Assembly: GCF_018966525.1 (NCBI RefSeq) | Contig: NZ_CP076607.1 | Coordinates: forward strand, 372,001 to 436,000 | From: Paenibacillus sophorae | Lineage (GTDB): Bacteria; Bacillota; Bacilli; Paenibacillales; Paenibacillaceae | DNA: 64,000 nucleotides | Direction of reading: 5' to 3' | In this document: piece after piece, positions 51,603-60,726 of the stretch | Layout: each line of letters begins with the position of its first letter | Position numbering within the stretch: the stretch's first letter is position 1 | Notes under the pieces: generated by a model | Seen by the model: the letters and a program-made list of their open reading frames with translations, nothing else | Told to the model about the DNA's origin: nothing | Databases searched by the model: none | Translations under genes and position numbers: made by a program

Positions 51603-51634
51603 AACAGGCCAGCCGGAATTTCGGCTGGCCTGTT
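51603..51634. terminator. Strong terminator between the protease and hcp
   Basis: AACAGGCCAGCCG pairs perfectly with CGGCTGGCCTGTT, followed by TATTGTTG on the plus strand. The convergent hcp gene may use the same hairpin. Confidence 0.85.
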
Positions 51635-51675
51635 TATTGTTGGATCTGGTGTACTCTCTCTTATAGCTTTGACGT

Positions 51676-53331
51676 TTACACTACCGCCAGGAAACGCTCC
51701 ATATCTTCGTCCACCGTCGTAATGCCGCCGATGCCGAACGTATCGACCAGAACCTTCGCTACATTCGGAGACAAGAAGGCCGGCAGTGTCGGGCCGAGGT
51801 GGATGTTTTTGACGCCCAGGTAGAGCAGCGCCAGCAGCACGATTACCGCTTTTTGCTCATACCAGGCAATATTGTAGGAAATCGGCAGGTCGTTGATGTC
51901 CTCCAGGCCGAACACTTCCTTCAGCTTCAGCGCGATCACGGCCAGGGAGTAGGAATCATTGCACTGACCCGCGTCCAGTACGCGCGGAATGCCGCCGATG
52001 TCACCAAGGTCGAGCTTGTTGTACTTGTATTTGGCACAGCCGGCCGTCAGGATCACCGTATCGTTCGGCAGCGCCTCGGCAAAATCAGTATAGTAGTTCC
52101 GGCTCTTCATCCGTCCGTCGCAGCCGGCCATTACGAAGAAGCGCTTGATCGCACCGGTCTTCACCGCATCGACCACTTTGTCGGCTACTCCCATCACGGC
52201 CGCATGGGCAAAGCCGCCGACAATTTCGCCGCTCTCGATTCCGGTCGGAGGCGCGCAGGTCTTGGCCTGCTCGATGATGGCGGAGAAGTCCTTCGGAGCG
52301 CCGTCTTTGCCGTCCTCGATATGCTTGATGCCGGGATAGCCCGTGTTGCCTGTCGTGTACAGCCGTTCCTTGTAGCTGTCCTTCGGCGGCACGACGCAGT
52401 TAGTCGTCATCAGGATCGGGCCGTTAAAGCTGGCGAACTCTTCATTTTGCTTCCACCAGGCATTGCCGTAGTTGCCGACAAAATGGCTGTATTTTTTGAA
52501 AGCAGGGTAGTAGTGGGCGGGCAGCATTTCGCTATGCGTGTATACGTCGACACCCGTTCCCTCTGTCTGCTTCAGCAGTTCTTCCATGTCCTTCAGGTCG
52601 TGGCCGCTGATGAGAATGCCCGGGCGGTCGCCGACGCCGATGTTTACCTTCGTAATTTCCGGGTTGCCGTATGTCTCCGTATTGGCACGGTCCAGCAGCG
52701 CCATGACGTCAACACCGTGCTTGCCGCATTCCATAACGAGACCAACCAGCTCGTCCGCCGTCAGCTCATCATTTAACGTGGCGGCAAGTCCCCGTTCAAG
52801 GAAAGCTTGCGCGCTTGCTTCATCATAGCCAAGAACTGCGGCATGCTCCATATAAGCAGCCATGCCTTTAATGCCATAGGTGAGCAGCTCGCGCAGGGAG
52901 CGAACGTCCTCGTGCTCGGTTGCAAGCACGCCGACAGCAGCTGCCTTGGCTTCCAGCTCTTCGTCCGTACCCGGCGTCCAGAGCGCAGCATCATGGCCCC
53001 CGAGCGGAACGGCCGCAAGCGAGCCATCCAGCCGTTTTTTCCAGCCATCACGAATTACAATCCCTTCTCTGACTCTGGCAATAAATCCATCACGGTCAAA
53101 ATTGGCGTTGGTGATGGTGGCGAACAGGCTCTTAATAATGAACTGCTCCGATGCACTGTCGGTCAGTCCGAGCTCACGGCCCTTTACCGCATAAATGGAA
53201 ATGCCCTTCACCGTATACAGCAGAAGATCCTGCAGATTGGCGACATCACTAGTCTTGCCGCAGACCCCTTGAATCGTACAACCCGTTCCTTTGGCCGCCT
53301 CCTGGCACTGAAAACAAAACATACTGCTCAT
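51676..53331 (-). CDS. hcp: Hydroxylamine reductase / hybrid-cluster protein
   Basis: This 551-residue Hcp has an N-terminal iron-sulfur motif CFQCQEAAKGTGC followed by TIQGVCGK (C-X2-C-X8-C-X5-C). The hybrid-cluster ligands appear as GHDLKDME, a TNCVVPP cysteine, and GCAKYKYNKLD and DAGQCNDSYSLA cysteines. Hcp protects against nitrosative stress by reducing NO or hydroxylamine. ATG 53331 is used, with AGGAG 10 nt upstream; in-frame upstream ATGs have none. It is divergent from a Crp/Fnr regulator over a palindromic site with class II spacing, so NO- or redox-dependent activation is likely. Confidence 0.93.
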   Translation of the reverse strand: MSSMFCFQCQEAAKGTGCTIQGVCGKTSDVANLQDLLLYTVKGISIYAVKGRELGLTDSASEQFIIKSLFATITNANFDRDGFIARVREGIVIRDGWKKRLDGSLAAVPLGGHDAALWTPGTDEELEAKAAAVGVLATEHEDVRSLRELLTYGIKGMAAYMEHAAVLGYDEASAQAFLERGLAATLNDELTADELVGLVMECGKHGVDVMALLDRANTETYGNPEITKVNIGVGDRPGILISGHDLKDMEELLKQTEGTGVDVYTHSEMLPAHYYPAFKKYSHFVGNYGNAWWKQNEEFASFNGPILMTTNCVVPPKDSYKERLYTTGNTGYPGIKHIEDGKDGAPKDFSAIIEQAKTCAPPTGIESGEIVGGFAHAAVMGVADKVVDAVKTGAIKRFFVMAGCDGRMKSRNYYTDFAEALPNDTVILTAGCAKYKYNKLDLGDIGGIPRVLDAGQCNDSYSLAVIALKLKEVFGLEDINDLPISYNIAWYEQKAVIVLLALLYLGVKNIHLGPTLPAFLSPNVAKVLVDTFGIGGITTVDEDMERFLAVV

Positions 53332-53392
53332 TGAATAATCGCTCCTTTTATTCATTTTCATCCGTCTGCCATCTGTGACTTTACTTGTTACT

Positions 53393-53440
53393 ACCGATTG
53401 TAGTAGACTGACGTCGAACAATCGGTAACGGATGTTACCG
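53393..53440. promoter_or_regulatory. Crp/Fnr-type operator and hcp promoter
   Basis: CGGTAAC-GGAT-GTTACCG (53423-53440) is a 7-bp palindrome with 4-bp spacer, the layout of Crp/Fnr sites. On the minus strand TACAAT (53397-53402) is a -10 box; the implied start at 53390 places the palindrome centre at -41.5, exactly where class II activators bind. A second inverted repeat ACCGATTGT (53393-53401) / ACAATCGGT (53418-53426) overlaps it. Confidence 0.78.
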
Positions 53441-53476
53441 TTTATCTAAAATTATTTTAAAAATTGGAGGAATTCC

Positions 53477-54154
53477 ATGAAACCGGAGCCTATCGTGCTG
53501 CAGGCCTGTCTTTTTTTCCGAGGGAAGAGTATAGAGGAGCTTGACGCCATGCTGGAGACGATGCGCTATACTGTCCGGGACTGCAGCAAGTCGGAGATGA
53601 TTATCAGCGAAGGCGAAACCGCTGACCGGCTGGGGATTGTGCTCTCCGGAGTGGTGGAAGTTCACAAAATTCATCCCGGCGGAGGCGGCATAACCATCGC
53701 CAGGCTGGGAAAGGGGCAGACCTTCGGGGAAGCGGTGCTGTTCCGGCGGGAGAATGTATACCCGGCCACCATTATTTCTGCGGGGCGCAGCACCGTGATG
53801 TTCATCGGCAAGCAGGAGCTGCTGCGTCTGTTCGCGGCCGACACCGACATGCTGTCCCGCTATATGGAGAATCTGTCTGAGCGCCTCGTCATGGTCAACC
53901 GCAAAATTGAAATCCTCTCGGCCGGTTCGCTGCGCCGCCGGGTTGTACATGATTTGCTTCGGCAAGCGGACCGGCAGGGTACGAACCACATCCGGCTGCC
54001 CTTCAGCCGTAAGGAATGGGCCGAGCATCTGAATGCCGCGCGTCCTTCCCTGTCCCGGGAGATGGGGCTGCTGCGTGACAACGGCTGGATTTCGTTCAAA
54101 GGAAATACGGTCACACTGCTGGACCGGAAGAAACTGGAGGAGTTCATGACGTAA
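53477..54154 (+). CDS. Crp/Fnr family regulator, probable hcp activator
   Basis: This 225-residue protein has an N-terminal cyclic-nucleotide-binding-like beta roll (about residues 20-125, with LSGVVEVHKIHPGG and GQTFGEAVLF) and a C-terminal winged helix, RKEWAEHLNAARPSLSREM. The cysteines (C11 and C36) do not form an FNR [4Fe-4S] set, so it may bind haem or another ligand, as HcpR does. It is divergent from hcp over one shared palindrome. GGAGG precedes ATG 53477. Confidence 0.86.
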   Translation: MKPEPIVLQACLFFRGKSIEELDAMLETMRYTVRDCSKSEMIISEGETADRLGIVLSGVVEVHKIHPGGGGITIARLGKGQTFGEAVLFRRENVYPATIISAGRSTVMFIGKQELLRLFAADTDMLSRYMENLSERLVMVNRKIEILSAGSLRRRVVHDLLRQADRQGTNHIRLPFSRKEWAEHLNAARPSLSREMGLLRDNGWISFKGNTVTLLDRKKLEEFMT

Positions 54155-54157
54155 AAA

Positions 54158-54195
54158 GAACCTCCTTCTCCATTTTACTTGTGGAAATGAGGTTC
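54158..54195 (+). terminator. Terminator of the Crp/Fnr gene
   Basis: GAACCTC pairs with GAGGTTC, with a further inner CATTT/AAATG pairing, followed by CTTTG just after the stop codon. Confidence 0.7.
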
Positions 54196-54228
54196 CTTTG
54201 TATGCGTTGGGCTTATTCTGCGAAATTT

Positions 54229-55158
54229 CTAAGATAAGCCCTTTTCTTCCGGCTTCAGTATCCCGTCTGCGATTAACGCCTGTTCAAACAGCTGAACCAA
54301 TCCGCCATCATAGTGGATTCCCGACAACCGCTTAAGCTCGTCCATAGCAATCTCCGGGGGAAGCCCTTTGCGGTAAGGCCGGTCGGAGGTCATGGCATCA
54401 AAGGTATCGGCAATACCGATAATCTTGGCCTCTAGCAGGATTTCTTCTTCCTTAATCCCGTAGGGATAGCCGGAACCGTCCAACCGCTCGTGATGCTGCA
54501 GGATGATTAGGCAGATATTGTTGTAATATAAATCCTTAACCATGACGTAGCCGTCATAACAATGCCGTTTCACAATCTCGAATTCCTCTTCCGTCAAGCG
54601 CCCCGTCTTATTCAGAATTTCTTCCGGAGTATGGATCTTGCCGATATCGTGAAATGCAGCCGCAAAATATAAATCTTCCAGGTTGTCCTTTGGTATTTTA
54701 ATCATCCTGGCAATCATCAAACAGTATTTCTGCACTCTGCCGCTGTGCTTGAACGTATAATTATCCTTTTCTTCTACTCGTTTAATTATATTCTCCAGTT
54801 TCCTGATCCGATGGCTGATGAGATGAAACGCCGGCTTGGTTGTGTGCCACAACAGCTTCAACTCGGTAAGGGTACTGAAATACACGGCCTCCTGCAGATA
54901 ATGGGTGTAAAAATAATCGCCTTGACCGAGGACGATATTCTCATTGTCGCCCTTGTAGCTGCACTGGCCTTCCAGTATGTAAAAGAACTCCATGGTATCC
55001 GCTTCTTCACCGGGATAAACATAGAATAGTTTGTCTTGCTGAATAGTCTGCAAAATTACTTCCGAGCCATCACCCTTAGCCAATAGGAAATAGTTAGAGG
55101 ATCCTTCATGTTCTTGTGCGATGCTGTGTCCTTCACTTCCCAAGTTCAGGCCCTTCAT
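54229..55158 (-). CDS. Cupin-HD-GYP domain protein (probable c-di-GMP phosphodiesterase)
   Basis: This 309-residue protein has an N-terminal cupin-like domain (residues about 20-110, MEFFYILEGQCSYKGDNENI and LGQGDYFYTHYL) and an HD-GYP domain from about 135. The latter shows AAFHDIGKI (HD metal ligands) and the signature HHERLDGSGYPYG. HD-GYP enzymes hydrolyse c-di-GMP to pGpG or GMP. The cupin may sense a ligand. It lies two genes downstream of a GGDEF-EAL protein, suggesting local c-di-GMP control. Confidence 0.87.
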   Translation of the reverse strand: MKGLNLGSEGHSIAQEHEGSSNYFLLAKGDGSEVILQTIQQDKLFYVYPGEEADTMEFFYILEGQCSYKGDNENIVLGQGDYFYTHYLQEAVYFSTLTELKLLWHTTKPAFHLISHRIRKLENIIKRVEEKDNYTFKHSGRVQKYCLMIARMIKIPKDNLEDLYFAAAFHDIGKIHTPEEILNKTGRLTEEEFEIVKRHCYDGYVMVKDLYYNNICLIILQHHERLDGSGYPYGIKEEEILLEAKIIGIADTFDAMTSDRPYRKGLPPEIAMDELKRLSGIHYDGGLVQLFEQALIADGILKPEEKGLS

Positions 55159-55175
55159 AATTTTTCAGTCCTCCC

Positions 55176-55793
55176 TTATAACGATACGACGATAGGATCA
55201 ATCCAAACCTCGCGGTCGGCGATCTTCACCAGCTTCCAGGAACGCTCGGCAACAACTCCCAATTGGGCGGCCTCAGCGATGGCTGCGTCTGCAATTTCCA
55301 AGGTGTCGTTATACAAATCCGTAATCAGCTTGTCGAGCTCATTGGTATAGATTTTAGTACGTGCGGCAATCAACTCGTCATTATAAGAAACCTTGGCGTT
55401 CAGCTCATTCAACTTCGCCTCAACTGCTGCTGAGTCTCTACTTCCCGGGGTAAATAATTGATTGATAAGCTCATCGGAAGCGGCCTGTATTTCCGCAACC
55501 TCGGCGGCTGCTTCGGCGTCCTCCTGATCCAGCTTGGCGTTCAGTTTCGCTGCGGCCTTGCCCTGCTCGATCCGTTTAATATCCTGTAAATAATCTTCTT
55601 GAAGCTGATCTGCCTCTGCGACTGCTTGTTCAATCTTGTTGTCGATTTCTTTATTGGCTTTGTCGATAATTTTTAGTGCTTTTTGCTGATCCTTGGTGAG
55701 GTTGTCCGCCACCGGCGAGGCAAAAACCGCACCGCTGAACAGAAACAGCGCCAGCATGAGGAGCGATCCGGTGGTCAGTAGCTTTTTGAGCAT
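55176..55793 (-). CDS. Exported coiled-coil protein of unknown function
   Basis: This 205-residue protein has a signal peptide (cleavage near VFASPVA) followed by a long, highly charged alpha-helical region with heptad character (about residues 30-115, rich in Ala, Glu, Lys and Asp) and a short C-terminal strand pair ending REVWIDPIVVSL. No cysteine. I do not recognise a family. It ends 17 bp before the HD-GYP gene and may be cotranscribed with it. Its place between two c-di-GMP genes suggests a cell-envelope or matrix role, but that is only inference. Confidence 0.65.
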   Translation of the reverse strand: MLKKLLTTGSLLMLALFLFSGAVFASPVADNLTKDQQKALKIIDKANKEIDNKIEQAVAEADQLQEDYLQDIKRIEQGKAAAKLNAKLDQEDAEAAAEVAEIQAASDELINQLFTPGSRDSAAVEAKLNELNAKVSYNDELIAARTKIYTNELDKLITDLYNDTLEIADAAIAEAAQLGVVAERSWKLVKIADREVWIDPIVVSL

Positions 55794-55900
55794 GTTTACT
55801 TTCCTCTCTGAATTGGATTCGATTTCATTTTCATTATAGTATCGATTATAGCCGTTTACCAGTTTAATCCGATGTGCAAAATGTACGAAATTTCCTTCAA

Positions 55901-58900
55901 TTATTTGGATTTTCTCTTGGGCTCTTCGGCATCCAATTCCCCTTGGTTATATTCCCGAATCCAGGACTGCACCTGACTCTCGGGAATCGGCCGGCTGATA
56001 TAGTAGCCCTGGACCTTGTCACAACTCATTTGCTTTAAGAAATCCAGCTGTTCCTCCGTTTCGACTCCCTCCGCAGTAACGCTTAGACCCATATCATGGC
56101 CGATAGCGACTATGGAGCCTGCCAGCGGCATACTGCTGTTCTCCTCAAAAATGCTGTCGATAAATGACTTGTCGATTTTGAGCGTTGTAATTGGCAACTG
56201 CTTCAAATAACTGAGGGAAGAATAGCCTGTCCCGAAATCGTCAAGGGCAATCCCGATGCCCCATTTCTTCAAAAACTCCAGCTTCGCGCTTATTTCCTCA
56301 AAAGATTCCATAAAAATGGACTCTGTGATCTCCAGTTCCAAATACCGGGGGTCAAGCCCAGTTTCACGCAATATTTTCAGCACGGTATCTGTGAAATCCT
56401 CGAGCAGCAATTGGATCACTGAAATATTGACTGATATATGATAAGGGCCCCGGCCCTGACGGTGGAGTCCTGCAAGAAAAAGGCAGGCTCTCCGCAGAAC
56501 CCATTCCCCGATCGGCACAATCAGGCGGCAGTCCTCGGCAATCCGAATAAAGGACAGGGGTGAGACAAATCCCAGAACCGGGCTGTTCCACCGTATTAAC
56601 CCCTCGAACCCCCAGAGATCTCCCGTCTGCAGATTCACCTTGGGCTGGTAATGCAGGGAAAGCTCGTTGTTATCGATTGCTCCCCTCAAATGCTTCTCAA
56701 TGATCATCCGTTCGTCAAAATGCTGCTGCATATTCTGTCCATACAAGACGTACGTTCCTCTGCCCGCCTGTTTGGCCCTGTACATGGCAATATCAGCGTT
56801 CTTGAGCAGTTCCTCGGCGTTCCTGCCGTCCCGCGGATACTGGGCGATGCCGACGCTGATGGAGACATGCACGGTGCTGTCGCCGAGCTGGAACGGCTCT
56901 TTGAAGCTCTGAATCAGCGCCTCAGCGTAGAAAACAGTCTGCTCCGGCCGCTCCGTACTTTTAAGCAGGATAACGAATTCGTCTCCGCCGAACCGGTAAT
57001 GCCTGCTCTGGCCCTCGGCCATCCCCAGCAGCCTCTCTCCGGCAAGCATAAGCAATCGGTCACCAAGGGTATGACCCATCGTATCGTTAATATATTTGAA
57101 ATTGTCGATGTCCAAAAAATACAGCGCGGCCTGGCCGCCCTCATTCTCTTCGATATACTCCTTCAGTTCCTCTGTTAGGGACAAGCGGTTCGGCAGCCCG
57201 CTGAGCTCGTCGTTATAAGCGAGAAGCCGGTGCTTCTCCTCGCTGGCCTGAAGCAGCGTCTGGTTCTCGACCACTTTGTTGTACTGCTCCAACAGTTCAT
57301 CCTGCAGGGCGGTCAATTCCTCATAGGTCGACTCCAGCTCCTGATAGCTCATCTGAAGCTTGCTCTCGTATCCTTTGAGGTCCGTAACATCCGTCATCGA
57401 GCCGGCAAACCGGACGTATCCGCCCTGCTCGTTCCGCAGCACCTTGCCTCTGGCCTGAAACCACTTATATTCCCCCGATTTGGTGCGTATGCGGTATTCG
57501 CTGTAATAGTATGCAGACTGTCCGGACAGGTGCTCTCTCCGCTGCCGGTCCTCCTGTTCGAGATCATCGGGATGAATAATCCCTTTCCAGCCGACATAGA
57601 ACTCGTCAAGCTCCCCGATTTCATAGCCCAGAAGCTCGTACCATCTGTCCGAGAAGTAATAGATCCTCGTCGTCATGTCGAGATCCCAAATTACCGCATC
57701 GGCGCCATACGCTGCCAGACTGAATCTCTCGTTGCTCTCCACCAGCTGTTTCCGGATTCTTCTAACCACCGAGACGTGGAACAGCAGCACGGCGATAAAT
57801 ACAATCAGCACGGAGAACACCGCGATAAGGATAAGCACCAGGCTTCTATACGTCTCGTAAAAAGAAAACGGCTTGTTGATCACCTCGCTGCCCGGAGGGA
57901 GGTCCTTTACTTTAATATGGAAGTGCTCCAATTGGTTGTAGTCAAACGCATTGCGGCTCGTGCCGGCGTAAGAGACGGGAATGCTGTCCGGACTTTCTCC
58001 GTGAAGGACGCGCAGCGCCACATTCGCGGCTTTTTCCCCCAGGAGCTTCCCGCTGAGCAGGTTACCGCCGAATGCGCCGTGATTGAGTCCGTATTCATAC
58101 ATATAGTAAAGAGGGACCGTGCTGACGGCCGCAATTTCGCTCGAAAACCGGTCAAGCTCGGTAACTTTGCCGGTAACATCGCTATAAAAGGTTGTCGCCA
58201 GCAGGATGCTGTTGGAAGAAAGCGACGATACCGTCCGCTCGATTTCTTCTTCTGACATTTGGTTCATGCTGTGGAGCTTCAGGCCGAGGTTCATCGAATT
58301 CAGTTTCTTTATAACTAATTGGGCCGTAGACAAGCCGCTCTCCGAGTTATCGTACACCAGATAGACATTTCGGATGGAGGGATTAATGTAAAGCGCCATT
58401 TTTATCGTTTCGGAAGGGTCGATATTCTCGATGACGCCAGTGATGTTCTTCTGGTCCTTGATTTGATCGTAGCCGATCTCATTTATACCGCTGAAAATAA
58501 TGGGCGCGTCGCTCAACAGTTCTTTTCGGTTCTTGGCTGCAAAATCGAACGCGCGGTCGTCCGTCGTTATAATAGCGTCGATATGTAATTTTGCGTATTT
58601 GCCTTTGATCAATTCGTAAAAGCGCAGCAGATTTTCCTGATTGGGATACCTCTTCCAGTCCAGATATTCCGTATAAATGACGGGAGGCACCTTCGAGTTC
58701 TTCAATCGCTCTTCAATGCCGTTGTTCTGGTCGTCCGTCCAAGAGAATCCTTTATGATAGGAATGCAGGATCAGTACATTCTGCTGGGGAGTATTAGCTT
58801 CATCGGCCTTGACATCTGCAGGCCGGCAGATTGACGCGAAGAGCAGAAGCAGCCATAGTACGCTCCACATTCGCCTTTTTTTGGAATAAGCCATCCTTGT

Positions 58901-58912
58901 TCCCATATGCAT
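55901..58912 (-). CDS. Sensor-PAS-GGDEF-EAL c-di-GMP turnover protein
   Basis: This 1003-residue protein has a signal/anchor segment and an extracellular ABC_sub_bind-like domain (about residues 40-345, opening with NVLILHSYHKGFSWTDDQNN). A membrane segment follows at about 355-376, then a PAS/PAC region (about 395-520), a GGDEF domain with intact YRFGGDEFVILL at about 640-650, and an EAL domain. The EAL signature reads EGL at about 769; DDFGTGYSSL and KIDKSFI are present, so metal ligands appear intact. It may make and degrade c-di-GMP in response to an external small ligand. GAGGAG precedes ATG 58912. Confidence 0.9.
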   Translation of the reverse strand: MHMGTRMAYSKKRRMWSVLWLLLLFASICRPADVKADEANTPQQNVLILHSYHKGFSWTDDQNNGIEERLKNSKVPPVIYTEYLDWKRYPNQENLLRFYELIKGKYAKLHIDAIITTDDRAFDFAAKNRKELLSDAPIIFSGINEIGYDQIKDQKNITGVIENIDPSETIKMALYINPSIRNVYLVYDNSESGLSTAQLVIKKLNSMNLGLKLHSMNQMSEEEIERTVSSLSSNSILLATTFYSDVTGKVTELDRFSSEIAAVSTVPLYYMYEYGLNHGAFGGNLLSGKLLGEKAANVALRVLHGESPDSIPVSYAGTSRNAFDYNQLEHFHIKVKDLPPGSEVINKPFSFYETYRSLVLILIAVFSVLIVFIAVLLFHVSVVRRIRKQLVESNERFSLAAYGADAVIWDLDMTTRIYYFSDRWYELLGYEIGELDEFYVGWKGIIHPDDLEQEDRQRREHLSGQSAYYYSEYRIRTKSGEYKWFQARGKVLRNEQGGYVRFAGSMTDVTDLKGYESKLQMSYQELESTYEELTALQDELLEQYNKVVENQTLLQASEEKHRLLAYNDELSGLPNRLSLTEELKEYIEENEGGQAALYFLDIDNFKYINDTMGHTLGDRLLMLAGERLLGMAEGQSRHYRFGGDEFVILLKSTERPEQTVFYAEALIQSFKEPFQLGDSTVHVSISVGIAQYPRDGRNAEELLKNADIAMYRAKQAGRGTYVLYGQNMQQHFDERMIIEKHLRGAIDNNELSLHYQPKVNLQTGDLWGFEGLIRWNSPVLGFVSPLSFIRIAEDCRLIVPIGEWVLRRACLFLAGLHRQGRGPYHISVNISVIQLLLEDFTDTVLKILRETGLDPRYLELEITESIFMESFEEISAKLEFLKKWGIGIALDDFGTGYSSLSYLKQLPITTLKIDKSFIDSIFEENSSMPLAGSIVAIGHDMGLSVTAEGVETEEQLDFLKQMSCDKVQGYYISRPIPESQVQSWIREYNQGELDAEEPKRKSK

Positions 58913-59069
58913 AACTCACTCCTCAATGCCCATCATCATGCTCGCAGCAGCAAACGGGAAATTTCGACATTATATTAATTCGCGGCCGAATTGACACCTC
59001 CTTCTATATGTCGGAAGAAAGTTGGAAATTTTAAATGGCCGTCTTTATTTTTTGTGAAGTTTCATATGC

Positions 59070-59105
59070 TAACCGGTTGACACAAAATGTAACCGCTCTT
59101 ATACT
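59070..59105 (+). promoter_or_regulatory. Sucrose phosphorylase promoter with overlapping operator
   Basis: TTGACA (59077-59082), 17-bp spacer, TATACT (59100-59105). A palindrome with core AACCGGTT (59071-59078) overlaps the -35 box; the second TAACCG at 59090 repeats one half. This fits repression by the adjacent LacI-family protein. Confidence 0.78.
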
Positions 59106-59169
59106 GAATATATCTTCTAGTCCCTTACTTGTTAATTAACCATTTCAAGCAGAACAGGAGCCGATAAAA

Positions 59170-60624
59170 TTGACCATTAAAAATGAGATTATGCTGATTA
59201 CGTACGCCGACAGCCTTGGCAAAAATCTGAAGGAGACCGCCGAATTGCTTTCCGCTCATTTCAAAGATATTGTTGGAGGCGTTCACATTCTGCCCTTTTA
59301 TCCTTCCTCCGCCGACCGCGGATTCGCTCCGCTTACCTACGAGGAAGTCGATCCTGAGTTTGGAACCTGGAATGACGTCGCCAAGATTGCAAACGATTTC
59401 TATTTGATGTACGATTTCATGATTAACCATATTTCCCGCAGCTCGGCTTATTTCAAGGATTTTCAGCAGAACAAGGATACTTCCCCTTATCGCGATCTGT
59501 TCATCCGGTACAAGGACTTCTGGCCGGGCGGCGAGCCGACACAAGAAGACGTTGACGCCATTTACAAACGTAAGCCGCGGGCGCCGTACATTGATGTAAC
59601 CTTTGCCGATGGAACAAGTGAGAAAATTTGGTGCACCTTCGACGAGGAGCAAATCGACCTTAATCTGTATACGGAAACAACGAAAAAGTTCGTGAAGGAA
59701 CAGCTTCAGGGACTGGCCGAACGGGGCGCCTCGATCATCCGCCTGGACGCCTTTGCATACGCTACCAAAAAGCCGGGCACAAGCTGCTTCTTTATCGAAC
59801 CGGACACCTGGGAAATGCTTGATGAGGTCAAGGCCATTCTGGAGCCGTACGGAACGGAGCTGCTTCCGGAAATACATGAGCATTACAGCATCCAGCTGAA
59901 GCTTGCGGACAAGGGGTATTGGGTATACGACTTCGCGCTGCCGATGCTTGTGCTGCATGCGCTGTACAGCGGGAAGTCGGAACGGCTGAATCACTGGCTG
60001 AACATCTGCCCGCGCAAGCAGTTCACCACGCTGGATACGCATGACGGCATTGGCGTTGTCGACGCCGCCGACTTGATGACCCCCGAGGAAATCGAGGAAA
60101 CGAAGAACAACCTGTTCTCCCAGGGCGCCAATGTGAAGCGGGTCTACAATACGATGGCTTACAACAACCTGGATATCTACCAGCTCAACTGCACCTACTA
60201 TTCGGCCCTGGGCGACGATGACGACGCCTATGTGCTGGCCCGCGCCATCCAGTTCTTTGCTCCCGGCATACCGCAGGTCTATTATGTCGGACTGCTGGCC
60301 GGTAAGAACGATATCGAGCTGCTGGAGCAAACAAAAGTCGGTCGCAACATCAACCGGCATTATTATACAAAGGAAGAAGTCGTAGAGAATCTGGATCGTC
60401 CCGTACTGAAGCGGCTGTTCGAGCTGATGAAATTCCGTAACAGCTACGGCGCTTTTGACGGTAATTTGACTGTGGTAGACAACGGCGGCGCCTCCAAATT
60501 AGAATTAATATGGACGAATGGACCGCTCCGTGCCACACTGTCCGCCGATCTTGCAACACGGGTGTTCACGGTGCATTACACGGATGAACACTCCGGCGAA
60601 GAGACGCTGCTGGCTGGAGTGTGA
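59170..60624 (+). CDS. Sucrose phosphorylase (GH13_18)
   Basis: This 484-residue cytosolic enzyme starts at TTG 59170 after AGGAG. Family signatures are MLITYADSLGKNLKE at the start and VGGVHILPFYPSSADRGF. The nucleophile D193 lies in IIRLDAFAYA, the acid/base E234 in LLPEIHEHY, and the third acid in TLDTHDGIGVVDA. It converts sucrose plus phosphate to glucose-1-phosphate and fructose, though related enzymes act on sucrose-6-phosphate or glucosylglycerate. It is followed by a LacI-type regulator that likely controls it. No sugar transporter is adjacent. Confidence 0.88.
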   Translation: MTIKNEIMLITYADSLGKNLKETAELLSAHFKDIVGGVHILPFYPSSADRGFAPLTYEEVDPEFGTWNDVAKIANDFYLMYDFMINHISRSSAYFKDFQQNKDTSPYRDLFIRYKDFWPGGEPTQEDVDAIYKRKPRAPYIDVTFADGTSEKIWCTFDEEQIDLNLYTETTKKFVKEQLQGLAERGASIIRLDAFAYATKKPGTSCFFIEPDTWEMLDEVKAILEPYGTELLPEIHEHYSIQLKLADKGYWVYDFALPMLVLHALYSGKSERLNHWLNICPRKQFTTLDTHDGIGVVDAADLMTPEEIEETKNNLFSQGANVKRVYNTMAYNNLDIYQLNCTYYSALGDDDDAYVLARAIQFFAPGIPQVYYVGLLAGKNDIELLEQTKVGRNINRHYYTKEEVVENLDRPVLKRLFELMKFRNSYGAFDGNLTVVDNGGASKLELIWTNGPLRATLSADLATRVFTVHYTDEHSGEETLLAGV

Positions 60625-60726
60625 TATAATCCCAATATTTATAAACATGCCCCTGCGGGACGCGCTTCACTGCCTGCGGCGGTAAATCGCGCTCCCTCTT
60701 CAGGAGCCCGGGACAGGAGCGATTGC

